Positions 1 to 6,746 of a stretch of DNA of 7,708 nt are shown here, piece after piece (the first letter of the stretch is position 1; each line of letters opens with the position of its first letter). This stretch comes from Myxococcales bacterium. GTDB taxonomy: Bacteria; Myxococcota; Myxococcia; Myxococcales; Myxococcaceae. The stretch spans positions 1 through 7,708 of the forward strand of contig PMBV01000355.1 in NCBI GenBank assembly GCA_003153055.1, in the 5' to 3' direction. Under the pieces are notes generated by a model. It had not been told where the DNA came from. It did not search any database and worked only from the letters and a program-made list of their open reading frames with translations. Both the position numbers and the translations under genes were made by a program.

Positions 1-1535
1 TTGAGCTGCTCGATGAGGGCCTTGGCCAAGCTCGAGAACTTGAACGTGTCTCCCATGTTCGAGAGCGAGTCGATCTCGCCCTCGAGCTCAGAGATGGAGT
101 CGGCCGTCTTCTTGAGGTCCTTGTCTGTCAAGGCGAGGTTCAAGACGCGCTCGAGGATCTCCTCGGTACCAGACAGCTTCACGCCGGCCTTCTCCTTCTT
201 GCGAACCTCGTCGAGCGCGGTGAAGTACTCGGTGGCCTCGAGCTTCTTCTTCACCATCACCTCGAGCTCGACCTGCACCGGGCTGTAGATGCGCTCGAAG
301 TCTTCGATGATGGAAAGCGCTTCGCGGTAGCGGCAGTTCTCGAAGTAGATGACGGCCTTCAAGATGAGCGCCTCGGGGAAGTACTCGTCTCGGAAGAACG
401 GCGAGCTCAAGGTGATGAGGTTGCCCAGCGCCTGCTCGTACTGGCCGATGCGGTAATGGGCCCACGAGGCCTCGAACAAGGCCTCGAGCCACTGCGGCCC
501 TCCGCGCTCGACCTTCGACAGGTAGAAGATGGCTGAGCGGTTCTGGCGGGCACCGTAGTGGGTGCGGGCGAGCTGCATGAAGGCGAGCTCGCGGAGCGAT
601 CTCAGGTTCTTCGCCTCCTGGGCCATCGGCCCCTCGGCCTGACGGGTCACCCGCACCACTTCCTTCATGTCTTCCAGCGCGGTCTCGAGCTTGTTCTCGC
701 GGAAGTGGGCCAACCCCTCGAGGTACTTGGCCCGGCCGTAGAACGGGTCGCCCTTGGGGATCATCAGCGAGATGCGCTTGACCTCTTCGTAAGACTTGTC
801 GGCCTCACCCTTCTGATCGACGTCGTCGAGGGCGCGGCCACGCACCAGGTTGTAGCGCGCCAAGAGGTAGCGGAACTCATTGCGGAACCGCTCGGGGAAC
901 TCGTAGTTCGAGTAGCGGGCGATCTCGTCGAGCACCACCGTCTCGTTCACCGTCTTCCGGGCGATGAAGAAAAGCCACTCCAGGGAGCTCTTGAAGAACT
1001 TGGTCGACGGCCCCTTGGCCAGCACCTTGGAGAAGTGCTGGAGCGCCGAGTGGTACATGGCCAGCTTGTAGAGGCTCTTGGCGAGCCAATACTCAGATTC
1101 GACCTGGAGCCCGAGCATCTTCGGGTCTTGGCTCATCTCGAAGAAGGCCAGCGCGGCGGGCTCGAAGCTCTCGGCCTTGAACTCGCCGATGGCCGCGTCG
1201 AGGCGTTGTCGATCGCCCGTCTTCCCCGAGACGTCGAGCGCCTCGAAGGACATGGTGGGCGCTCCGCCCCGCTTGGGCTCGGGCGCGCCAGACAGGTCGA
1301 GCTCCCGGCCCGCCGAGCCTTCGTCCTTCTTCTTGGGCGCTGGCTCGTCTTTCTTCGCCGCCGGCTCGTCTTTCTTGCTCGGCTCGTCTTTCTTGACGTC
1401 GGACGACGGCGGGGTCTTCTTCTTCTTCTTCTGTTTGCGGGGCCCCAGGTCGAGGCCCTCGAACTGAGCCTGGGCCGGAGCGGCGATGGTGACGAAGAGG
1501 GCGGCGACGAGGAGGCGGAGCGCGAGCGGTCGCAT
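1..1535 (-). CDS. gltC: GltC-like periplasmic TPR protein of the gliding motility machine (3' end outside window)
   Basis: The frame runs open from an ATG at 1535 to the left edge, giving about 511 residues without a stop, so the C-terminus is missing. Residues 1-23 form a signal peptide (charged MRPLALR start, hydrophobic core, AQA cleavage site). The mature N-terminus begins QFEGLDL and is followed by a Lys-rich tract with four KKDE units (residues 47-72). From about 105 onward the protein is helical with TPR-like signatures, for example A-x-x-x-F-x-K-V near 163-170 and W-A-H-Y-R-I-G-Q-Y-E-Q-A-L at 357-369. In M. xanthus GltC is a periplasmic TPR protein that works with the barrels GltA and GltB at focal adhesions. 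The gene starts 3 bases after the gltA stop, with GGGGAG 9 bases upstream inside gltA, so translation is probably coupled. Identification rests on gene order and architecture; a different TPR protein in the same operon position is the alternative. Confidence 0.8.
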   Translation of the reverse strand, partial: MRPLALRLLVAALFVTIAAPAQAQFEGLDLGPRKQKKKKKTPPSSDVKKDEPSKKDEPAAKKDEPAPKKKDEGSAGRELDLSGAPEPKRGGAPTMSFEALDVSGKTGDRQRLDAAIGEFKAESFEPAALAFFEMSQDPKMLGLQVESEYWLAKSLYKLAMYHSALQHFSKVLAKGPSTKFFKSSLEWLFFIARKTVNETVVLDEIARYSNYEFPERFRNEFRYLLARYNLVRGRALDDVDQKGEADKSYEEVKRISLMIPKGDPFYGRAKYLEGLAHFRENKLETALEDMKEVVRVTRQAEGPMAQEAKNLRSLRELAFMQLARTHYGARQNRSAIFYLSKVERGGPQWLEALFEASWAHYRIGQYEQALGNLITLSSPFFRDEYFPEALILKAVIYFENCRYREALSIIEDFERIYSPVQVELEVMVKKKLEATEYFTALDEVRKKEKAGVKLSGTEEILERVLNLALTDKDLKKTADSISELEGEIDSLSNMGDTFKFSSLAKALIEQL

Positions 1536-1538
1536 GGA

Positions 1539-2339
1539 TCACTTCTCCCCGAAGGCAGTGGGGAAGAACATCGACAGGCCCAGCTCGCCTGTCAGCTGGT
1601 TGCGAATGGAGAGCGGGTACTCGACCCTCGCCTCGCCCGACTCGGCGTAACCCACCACGTTGTAGCCGGTCTCCGCGTAGATGGTGTCACGCAGCTCGAG
1701 GCGAACCGCCAGCCAGGAGTTGATGGCGAAACGAAAGCCAAGGCCGACGTTGCCGCCGACGGTGACCGAGGTCGTTGGCCCGTAGAGCACCACCGTCGGC
1801 CCAGCCAGCCCGTACATGTTGAAGTAGAGGACGTTCTCGGCGAACAGCGCGAGCTTGCCGTACACCGGCGCCCACTGGAGGTCGAGGCTCCCCAGGAAGG
1901 TGAGGAGGCCGAACGCCTTGTTGACCGGCTTCCCTCCGTCGAGCGTGAGCTGCTCCATGGTGGGGGGCTGGCAGCCGGCAGCCGGGCCATTGGCAGAGCC
2001 GGTCGGGTTGCAGATCTGCGCCGAGTTCGAGATGACCGAGAGCGTGTAGGCCCCCCGGAGCGACGCGGCGAAGGTCTCGGTGAAGTGGTAGGTGAGCGCG
2101 GCGCCGAACAGCACCTTGGTGAAGAAGGCGTCTCTCACCGAGATGCCCAGCCCGGGGCTCAGCTCGAAGCGGCCGTCCATTTGGAACAGGTGGCCCGAGA
2201 CCGGGTGAATGCGGTCACGCAGGGGCCCCGAGGCATCCTTGTCGACCTCCGAGACGTCGCCCGCCTCTTCCTCCGCGCGTTGGGCCCACACCGGAGCCGC
2301 GGCGAGAAACACGATCAAACCCCAGGAAGCGCGGTTCAT
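1539..2339 (-). CDS. gltA: GltA-like outer-membrane beta-barrel protein
   Basis: The product is 266 residues with a signal peptide (residues 1-19, ending VWA before Gln20) and then a series of amphipathic beta-strands ending near FFPTAF at the C-terminus, as expected for a small outer-membrane barrel of the myxobacterial type. It is clearly related to the protein encoded just upstream: GRFELSPGLGISVRDAFFTK (57-76), LQWAPVYGKLALF (154-166) and SWLAVRLELRDTIYAET (208-224) have counterparts there. C110 and C123 flank a Gly/Pro-rich stretch that could be a disulfide-closed surface loop. The start ATG overlaps the gltB stop by one base (TGATG) and has GGGAGG 7 bases upstream, so the two are coupled. 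In M. xanthus GltA is one of the outer-membrane barrels of the gliding complex and has been linked to retention of the adhesin CglB. The A versus B assignment follows the K-B-A-C order and could not be tested by alignment. Confidence 0.82.
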   Translation of the reverse strand: MNRASWGLIVFLAAAPVWAQRAEEEAGDVSEVDKDASGPLRDRIHPVSGHLFQMDGRFELSPGLGISVRDAFFTKVLFGAALTYHFTETFAASLRGAYTLSVISNSAQICNPTGSANGPAAGCQPPTMEQLTLDGGKPVNKAFGLLTFLGSLDLQWAPVYGKLALFAENVLYFNMYGLAGPTVVLYGPTTSVTVGGNVGLGFRFAINSWLAVRLELRDTIYAETGYNVVGYAESGEARVEYPLSIRNQLTGELGLSMFFPTAFGEK

Positions 2340-3178
2340 CACTCGGCCTCCCGGAAGGTGGACTTGAAGGGAATGAAGATCGACACGCCGGCGTGCACGA
2401 GCATCACGTTCTGGAGAGAGGACTTGGTGGTACCGATCGGGGTATCGACATAGGCCGTATTGATGAGCCCCACGTTGACGGCCAGCCAATCGGTGGTGAC
2501 GAAGCGCAGCCCGATGCCCAGGTCGAAGGCCGGCTTCACTCCAGAGCGTGAGGGGTCGAGCGTGTCAGCCGAGGTCTCGGTGTAGGCCACCCCCGCCCCC
2601 GCGGCGAGATACCCGTCGAAGTGGAGGATGGAGTTGAAGATGGCGACCTTTCCGTACAGCGGGCTCCACTCGACGTCGGCCATCGCGGTCCAGTAGGGCA
2701 CCGAGTAGAAGATCGTCGAGCTCAAGTTCCGCTTGGCCGTGCGGACATCGTCGGTGCGGACCGTGTCGAGGAGCGTGAAGCGCACCGAGATGGCCAGCGT
2801 GTCGGCGGGGTAGAACGCGGCTCTCAGCGCCCCGCCCCACTTGGTGTAGTAGGCGTCATTGACGTTGATGGCGATGGCCGGGGCGAGCTCGAAACGGCCG
2901 CGCTTCATGTACAGCTTGCGCTGCACTGACTTCACCCGGTCGTCCTGGGTGACGTCGCGCTCCACCGCCGGGCCGATGCCCTTCTTCGACCCTTCGGCCT
3001 TCTCCGCGCCGAGCTCGGGCTCTTCCCTCCTCGGCTCCTCCTTCGCCGGCTCTTCCTTCTTGTCTTCCGAGAGATCCAGGCCTTCGAGCTGGTTCTGACC
3101 ATAGGCCTGGCCCGCGAGAGCGAAGACCAGGGTAACCGACGCCGCGACGAGGTACTTTCTCAATTCGTTTCTCCGCAT
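2339..3178 (-). CDS. gltB: GltB-like outer-membrane beta-barrel protein
   Basis: The product is 279 residues from the ATG at 3178. It has a signal peptide (hydrophobic stretch about 10-22, likely cleavage after AYG at residue 27), a mature N-terminus with QLEGLDL (30-36), a charged tract with three pentapeptides KKEEP, AKEEP and RREEP (40-54), and a beta-barrel from about residue 93 to the end. Barrel segments GRFELAPAIAINVNDAYYTK (94-113) and VEWSPLYGKVAIF (169-181) align with the downstream gltA product, so the two are paralogues. It is the first gene of the minus-strand operon. The start is uncertain: the ATG has GAGGG directly against it, whereas an in-frame TTG at 3163 has GGAG at the ideal distance of 7 bases and would give a 274-residue protein with a cleaner signal peptide (MRKYLVAAS). 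In the known system GltB is an outer-membrane barrel that works with GltA and GltC. Confidence 0.82.
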   Translation of the reverse strand: MRRNELRKYLVAASVTLVFALAGQAYGQNQLEGLDLSEDKKEEPAKEEPRREEPELGAEKAEGSKKGIGPAVERDVTQDDRVKSVQRKLYMKRGRFELAPAIAINVNDAYYTKWGGALRAAFYPADTLAISVRFTLLDTVRTDDVRTAKRNLSSTIFYSVPYWTAMADVEWSPLYGKVAIFNSILHFDGYLAAGAGVAYTETSADTLDPSRSGVKPAFDLGIGLRFVTTDWLAVNVGLINTAYVDTPIGTTKSSLQNVMLVHAGVSIFIPFKSTFREAE

Positions 3179-3325
3179 CCCTCTGACCGCCCGGATGCCG
3201 GCGGCCCCCTCGTGAAAAAACGCGTCGACTCTACATCGACGCGTCGAGATGTGAAGTCTCCTTCTCTGAATCGCCTGTGGTACCTTGCGTCGCTCGAGAG
3301 AGCGTTTCGTCCTTGGAGCGTGGAA
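3179..3325. promoter_or_regulatory. Divergent promoter region between gltB and gltK
   Basis: These 147 bases separate two divergent genes and must hold the promoter of at least one of them. I could not find a convincing -35/-10 pair on either strand. What is visible is the terminator-like palindrome at 3215-3244, a small hairpin CGCTC-GAGA-GAGCG at 3291-3304, and the gltK ribosome site GGAG at 3315-3318. The stretch between the gltB start and the palindrome is only about 36 bases, so a gltBAC promoter probably lies to the right of the palindrome. Confidence 0.5.
3215..3244 (-). terminator. Terminator-like hairpin with U-tract, directed towards gltB
   Basis: A perfect inverted repeat has arms ACGCGTCGA (3220-3228) and TCGACGCGT (3236-3244) and a 7-base loop. 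Read on the minus strand it is followed directly by six T (complement of the A-run 3215-3220), the classic intrinsic terminator layout. Read on the plus strand there is no T-run. It lies 37 bases before the gltB start, so it would either stop antisense transcripts coming from the gltK side or act in the gltBAC leader. An operator role for the palindrome is an alternative. Confidence 0.55.
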
Positions 3326-3781
3326 ATGACACGAATCTTCGTGGGAGTCGCTGTAGGAGCCGTACTCACCGCGTGCACGACCACCAACCTCAACGACCCG
3401 TGCCCCCTCATCAAGAAGTCACCCGATGGAGGACGCATGGAGATCCGCCAGCTCGAGATCGCCGGCGTCGTCGGCAACAACAAAGACTTCATCTCCACAG
3501 GCGCGGTGGAGTGCGACGACCTCTACTGCGTGCGTGACTCCAACATGCCTTTCGAGCGCGACCAAAACGGAGTCATCACCGACGTGGTGGCCTTCGGCTA
3601 CTGCTCGCGCCACTGCCGCCAGAACGAGGCGTGCCCCTCGTCTGACTCGAGCAAGGACAAGGGCGTGACCAAGCTCGTGTGCCGGGCGCTCCTGCTCGAC
3701 GTCGAGACCCTCGCCAACGCCGAGCTGTCGGGCGTCACTGACCCGTACTTCTGCGCGCGCGGCGCCGACGCGGGCAGGTAG
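3326..3781 (+). CDS. gltK: Small cysteine-rich outer-membrane lipoprotein, GltK candidate
   Basis: The product is 151 residues. The ATG at 3326 is chosen over an upstream in-frame start at 3212 because it has GGAG 7 bases upstream and opens directly into a lipoprotein signal peptide: MTRIFVGVAVGAV and then the lipobox LTAC with the lipidated cysteine at 17. The residue after it is Thr, which would allow export to the outer membrane under the usual +2 rule. The mature part has eight further cysteines (26, 63, 68, 93, 97, 103, 119, 143), enough for four disulfides, which fits a compact periplasmic or surface domain. In M. xanthus the G2 set includes the outer-membrane lipoprotein GltK listed next to gltB, and this gene occupies that place, here transcribed divergently. 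The symbol rests on neighbourhood and lipoprotein character; the sequence alone gives no fold I recognise. Confidence 0.68.
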   Translation: MTRIFVGVAVGAVLTACTTTNLNDPCPLIKKSPDGGRMEIRQLEIAGVVGNNKDFISTGAVECDDLYCVRDSNMPFERDQNGVITDVVAFGYCSRHCRQNEACPSSDSSKDKGVTKLVCRALLLDVETLANAELSGVTDPYFCARGADAGR

Positions 3782-3835
3782 GCCTCGACCCTCCCCCGGG
3801 CAGAGAGCAAATTCCCCAAAGAATTGGCCAGGAAT

Positions 3836-3852
3836 CTGGCGCGGTCTTCGCA
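3836..3852 (+). promoter_or_regulatory. Candidate sigma-54 (-24/-12) promoter of the VWA operon
   Basis: The 17 bases CTGGCGCGGTCTTCGCA fit the sigma-54 consensus YTGGCACG-N4-TTGCW with two mismatches. The invariant GG (3838-3839) and GC (3850-3851) are present with the exact 10-base spacing. Transcription would begin near 3863, leaving a leader of about 90 bases before the ATG at 3953. It lies in a 171-base intergenic gap, where a promoter is expected. A short inverted repeat GCCAG-GAAT-CTGGC (3827-3840) overlaps the -24 element. No activator site was identified. Confidence 0.5.
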
Positions 3853-3882
3853 TGTAGATCGAACCGCGCGGGCCGACGTGTA

Positions 3883-3901
3883 ACCACCCGCCCACGGTGG
3901 T
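3883..3901 (+). other. Leader hairpin upstream of the VWA gene
   Basis: Arms ACCACC and GGTGGT with a 7-base loop lie inside the predicted 5' leader, 51 bases before the start codon. No T-run follows, so it is not an obvious terminator. It may only be a weak stem in GC-rich leader RNA. Confidence 0.25.
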
Positions 3902-3952
3902 GTCTTCTGGGTCGGCAGTCGAAGTGCTCTCTCGAAGGGACGGAGGCTTTCC

Positions 3953-5383
3953 ATGAATCGAACCAGCATCTTCCTGGCCACAGCGGCCGCGCTGGCGTTG
4001 GTGGCACTGGTGGTGGGCCTGCCACGGTTGAGCGGCGCTCCGGCCACGGCCCCTGCTCCATTCAGGCCCGCGCCCCAGCCGCCGCCGGCCAGCGTCGCGA
4101 ACGGGAGCCTTAAGATGGACGCCCGGCTCTCGCACCCCTTCATCGCGCTCGGGCGGCAGAGCATCTTCGTCACCGTCGATTTGAGAGCCGTGGAGCTCCC
4201 CCAGGCGACCCGTGCTCCGGTGAACCTGGCCCTCGTCATCGATCGCTCGGGCTCGATGGCGGGCTTCAAGTTGAACCAGGCCAAGCAGGCCGGCCGCCAG
4301 TTGGTCTCGCAGCTCACCTCGACCGATCGCCTGACCATCGTGCACTACGGGAGCGACGTGAAGTCCCTCGAGGGGCTGCTGGCGACCCCCGAGAACAAGG
4401 CTCGCATGCTGAGCTACATCGACGGCATCTGGGACGAGGGCGGCACCAACATCGGAGCGGCCCTCGCCGCCAGCCGTGACTCGCTGGCCAAGGCGAAGAG
4501 CGACTTCCGCGTCAACCGCCTCATCTTGGTCTCCGACGGCCAGCCGACCGAAGGCGTCACCGACTTCGGCGCCCTCACCTCGCTGGTGCGCGGCATCCGC
4601 GGCTTGGGCATCTCGGTCTCGAGCCTCGGGGTGGGCGACGACTTCAACGAGCAGCTGATGACCGCCATCGCCGAGGTGGGCGCCGGCGGGTACGGCTACC
4701 TGCAAGACGCCTCCCAGCTCGCCCACGTCTTCCAGAAGGACCTGAACGCAGCGGCGACTCAGGTGGCCAGCGGCGTGGCGCTCACCTTCACCGTGCCTCC
4801 GGGCGCGAGGCTCGAGCAGGTGCTGGGCTACTCCCAGGTGACCAGGGCCTCCTCCGGTTCGGGAGAAGTCGTCACCGTGGCGCTCCCCGACTTCGCCGCT
4901 GGCCAGCAAGAGCGCCTGGTGGCCCAGCTGAGCGTCGAAGGGGCGGCTGACAACCAGGGCGTCGAGGTCAGCGACCTGAGGCTCACCTACCGCGACCTCC
5001 TGAACGGAGGAGACCTGGCCAGCGAAGCGCACCTGGCGGCGATGGCGACGGTCAGCCAGGCGACGGTGGCGAAGAACCTCGACAAGGAGGCCATCGTCTT
5101 CTCGACGCGGGCTCGCGCGGCGGCCAACGCCGAGCAGGCGGCGCAGCGCCTCGAACGAGGTGACCGAGCCGGGGCGCGGCAGTTGCTCAAGTCGAATCTG
5201 GCCTTGTTCGACGAGGCCTCGGGCGTCGCGGGCGCGGCCGCGGTGGCCGACGATCGCAGGGGCGCCGACGAGCAGCTGCTGGGCGCGGAGAAGGCCCAGA
5301 GCGACGGCGACGTGCGCATCTACAAGAAGGCGGTGAACGCCAAGGCGCGACGCGACTACGGCCTGATGGGCTCGACGTACTGA
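3953..5383 (+). CDS. VWA-domain protein with N-terminal membrane anchor or signal peptide
   Basis: The product is 476 residues; the ATG has GGAGG 6 bases upstream. Residues 5-24 are a hydrophobic anchor or Sec signal, followed by an Ala/Pro-rich linker (29-46). A von Willebrand factor A domain covers about 90-265, with a complete MIDAS metal site: D97, S99, S101 in IDRSGSMAG, T165 in EGGTNIG, and D195 in LVSDGQPTEG. The rest (about 270-345) looks beta-rich, and 355-476 is helical and charged. There is no cysteine, so it is not a lipoprotein and differs from the known gliding adhesin CglB. The layout (short VWA domain, beta region, helical tail) resembles bacterial secreted or membrane-tethered VWA proteins of the YfbK/inter-alpha-trypsin-inhibitor type. 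Metal-dependent binding of a protein partner in the periplasm or at the surface is expected. It forms an operon with the next gene, 25 bases away. Confidence 0.9.
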   Translation: MNRTSIFLATAAALALVALVVGLPRLSGAPATAPAPFRPAPQPPPASVANGSLKMDARLSHPFIALGRQSIFVTVDLRAVELPQATRAPVNLALVIDRSGSMAGFKLNQAKQAGRQLVSQLTSTDRLTIVHYGSDVKSLEGLLATPENKARMLSYIDGIWDEGGTNIGAALAASRDSLAKAKSDFRVNRLILVSDGQPTEGVTDFGALTSLVRGIRGLGISVSSLGVGDDFNEQLMTAIAEVGAGGYGYLQDASQLAHVFQKDLNAAATQVASGVALTFTVPPGARLEQVLGYSQVTRASSGSGEVVTVALPDFAAGQQERLVAQLSVEGAADNQGVEVSDLRLTYRDLLNGGDLASEAHLAAMATVSQATVAKNLDKEAIVFSTRARAAANAEQAAQRLERGDRAGARQLLKSNLALFDEASGVAGAAAVADDRRGADEQLLGAEKAQSDGDVRIYKKAVNAKARRDYGLMGSTY

Positions 5384-5408
5384 CTTCGCTCCACGGGGAC
5401 CAGGCACC

Positions 5409-6674
5409 ATGTCCAACACGGCCGTCATCCAGCTCCACCAGCGAGAGACCTTCGAGCGCAACGTCAGCCGCGCGGTGGTGGCCGGCATCGGAGCTGGCCT
5501 GTTGGCGTGGCTCAGCGGCCGAGCGCTGGTGCCCGTGCCGCTGCCCTATCTCGCGTTGGTTGGCGCCACACTGGCCTTCGTACGCGGCACCAAGGTCGAC
5601 CGGCTGGTGCTCTCGGCGTTGGCGATGGTGCTCCCGGCGCTCCCCTGGCTCTTCGGCCTCTCGCCCAGCTGGTCGGTGGCGCTGGCCGGAGCCGCCGCTG
5701 GAGGCGTGATGTCCAAGGCCCGGGTCGCCGAGCGAGGCACCGAGGGCTCGGTGGGGGCGGAGCGACCAGGCGTTGGGCACGCGGTCGGCGCGGCGGCGGC
5801 CACCGCGGCGCTGGCGCTGGCGGGCACCGAGGTCTGGCACATTCTCTCGGCGAGGATGAGCGAGTTCGACACGCCGGTGCTCATCAACTTCGGCGTCAGC
5901 GGGGCCGTGCTGGCCCTCTTCGCCGCCATCGGCAGCCTGGCCACGCACCTCGCGCTCAAGTCTGACCCAGTGGAGGCCAAGGCCGAGGAGCTGCTTTCCA
6001 GTGTGTCGGGGGAGTTCGCCATTCAAGTGCGCAAGGCCCTGGTGAGCTACCGGGGCTCCGGGGTGTTGCTCGCCGCCCTGCCGAGGGAGCCCGCGCGGGA
6101 AGAGTTGGCGCAGACGCTCCAGCGGTTGATGAGTGATGCCACGGCCCTGATGGCCGAGTGGGCTGGCGTCGAGGCGTCGGTGCAGGAGAGCGCCCACGTG
6201 AGCCTCCAGCGGGAGATTGACGAGCTGAACCAGAGCGCGAAGACGAGCCGCGATGCGGTGGCTCGGCGCCAGCTGGAGGACGCTGCCCGGAGCCTCGGCG
6301 AAGAGCTGGAGCGCCTCGGTGAGGTGCGGCTCAAGAGGGAGCGGGTGCTGGCTAAAGTGCGGGCGCAGGTGGCGCTCCTGGAGCGAGCCCGGGTGGCCCT
6401 CATCGGCATGCGCTCGAGCCACGCGACGGTGCGAGCAGCCGAGATGTCGGCGGTGGCGCGCAAGCTGAACACCCTCGCACTGGGGCAAGCTGATGAGGCT
6501 CGCCTCGCCCACGAGGTCGCCACCAGCGCCGAGCTGGCCGCCCACGAGGCCATCACCCTCGACGCGCAGACGCGCTCACGACTCGAGGGAGCGCGCGCCG
6601 AGCTGAGCCCGGTGGCGCCCATCTCCAGCGAGCCCGAGGAGCGGGTCGACGACGAGTCCAAGGTCAAGGGCTGA
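5409..6674 (+). CDS. Multi-pass membrane protein with long helical C-terminal tail, unknown function
   Basis: The product is 421 residues; the start has GGGGA about 9 bases upstream. The first half is hydrophobic with about five or six membrane segments (roughly 22-38, 45-58, 66-83, 87-101, 122-140, 156-180). The second half, about 185-400, is Ala/Glu/Arg/Leu-rich with few Gly or Pro and reads as long helices or coiled coil, ending in an acidic hydrophilic tail. There are no cysteines and no enzymatic motif I recognise. It follows the VWA gene after 25 bases on the same strand and is very likely cotranscribed, so it could be the membrane partner of the VWA protein. The side of the membrane on which the coiled coil lies is not clear. 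I do not recognise the family. Confidence 0.85.
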   Translation: MSNTAVIQLHQRETFERNVSRAVVAGIGAGLLAWLSGRALVPVPLPYLALVGATLAFVRGTKVDRLVLSALAMVLPALPWLFGLSPSWSVALAGAAAGGVMSKARVAERGTEGSVGAERPGVGHAVGAAAATAALALAGTEVWHILSARMSEFDTPVLINFGVSGAVLALFAAIGSLATHLALKSDPVEAKAEELLSSVSGEFAIQVRKALVSYRGSGVLLAALPREPAREELAQTLQRLMSDATALMAEWAGVEASVQESAHVSLQREIDELNQSAKTSRDAVARRQLEDAARSLGEELERLGEVRLKRERVLAKVRAQVALLERARVALIGMRSSHATVRAAEMSAVARKLNTLALGQADEARLAHEVATSAELAAHEAITLDAQTRSRLEGARAELSPVAPISSEPEERVDDESKVKG

Positions 6675-6746
6675 GGTCAGGCCCGAGTCGCTCAGGAGCT
6701 GGGTCGCTGGTCCTTGCCGAAGCGCGGCCGACCATGCGGACGCGCA

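Noticed and set aside
1342..1394. CRISPR-like spaced repeats
   Set aside because: The repeats are 14 bases at 18-21 base spacing inside gltC and simply encode the repetitive Lys-Lys-Asp-Glu-Pro linker.
558..2453. Plus-strand open frame of 631 codons
   Set aside because: It is antisense to gltC, gltA and gltB, crosses their junctions, is Leu/Arg/Gly/Glu-rich and lacks any domain or ribosome site. The minus-strand genes have signal peptides, coupled starts and recognisable families.
3291..3304. Small hairpin CGCTC-GAGA-GAGCG followed by TTT, as a plus-strand terminator
   Set aside because: The stem has only 5 base pairs, the T-run is three bases long, and it lies just before the gltK start, where a terminator would make little sense.
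3953..5383. Identity of the VWA protein with the gliding adhesin CglB
   Set aside because: CglB is a cysteine-rich lipoprotein; this protein has no cysteine, no lipobox and a different domain layout.
3419..5488. Minus-strand open frame of 689 codons
   Set aside because: It lies antisense to the lipoprotein and VWA genes, whose lipobox and MIDAS motifs prove the plus strand. The composition is that of a GC-rich shadow.
5187..6545. Minus-strand open frame of 452 codons
   Set aside because: It is antisense to the membrane protein gene, is His/Arg/Gly-rich and has no coherent domain.
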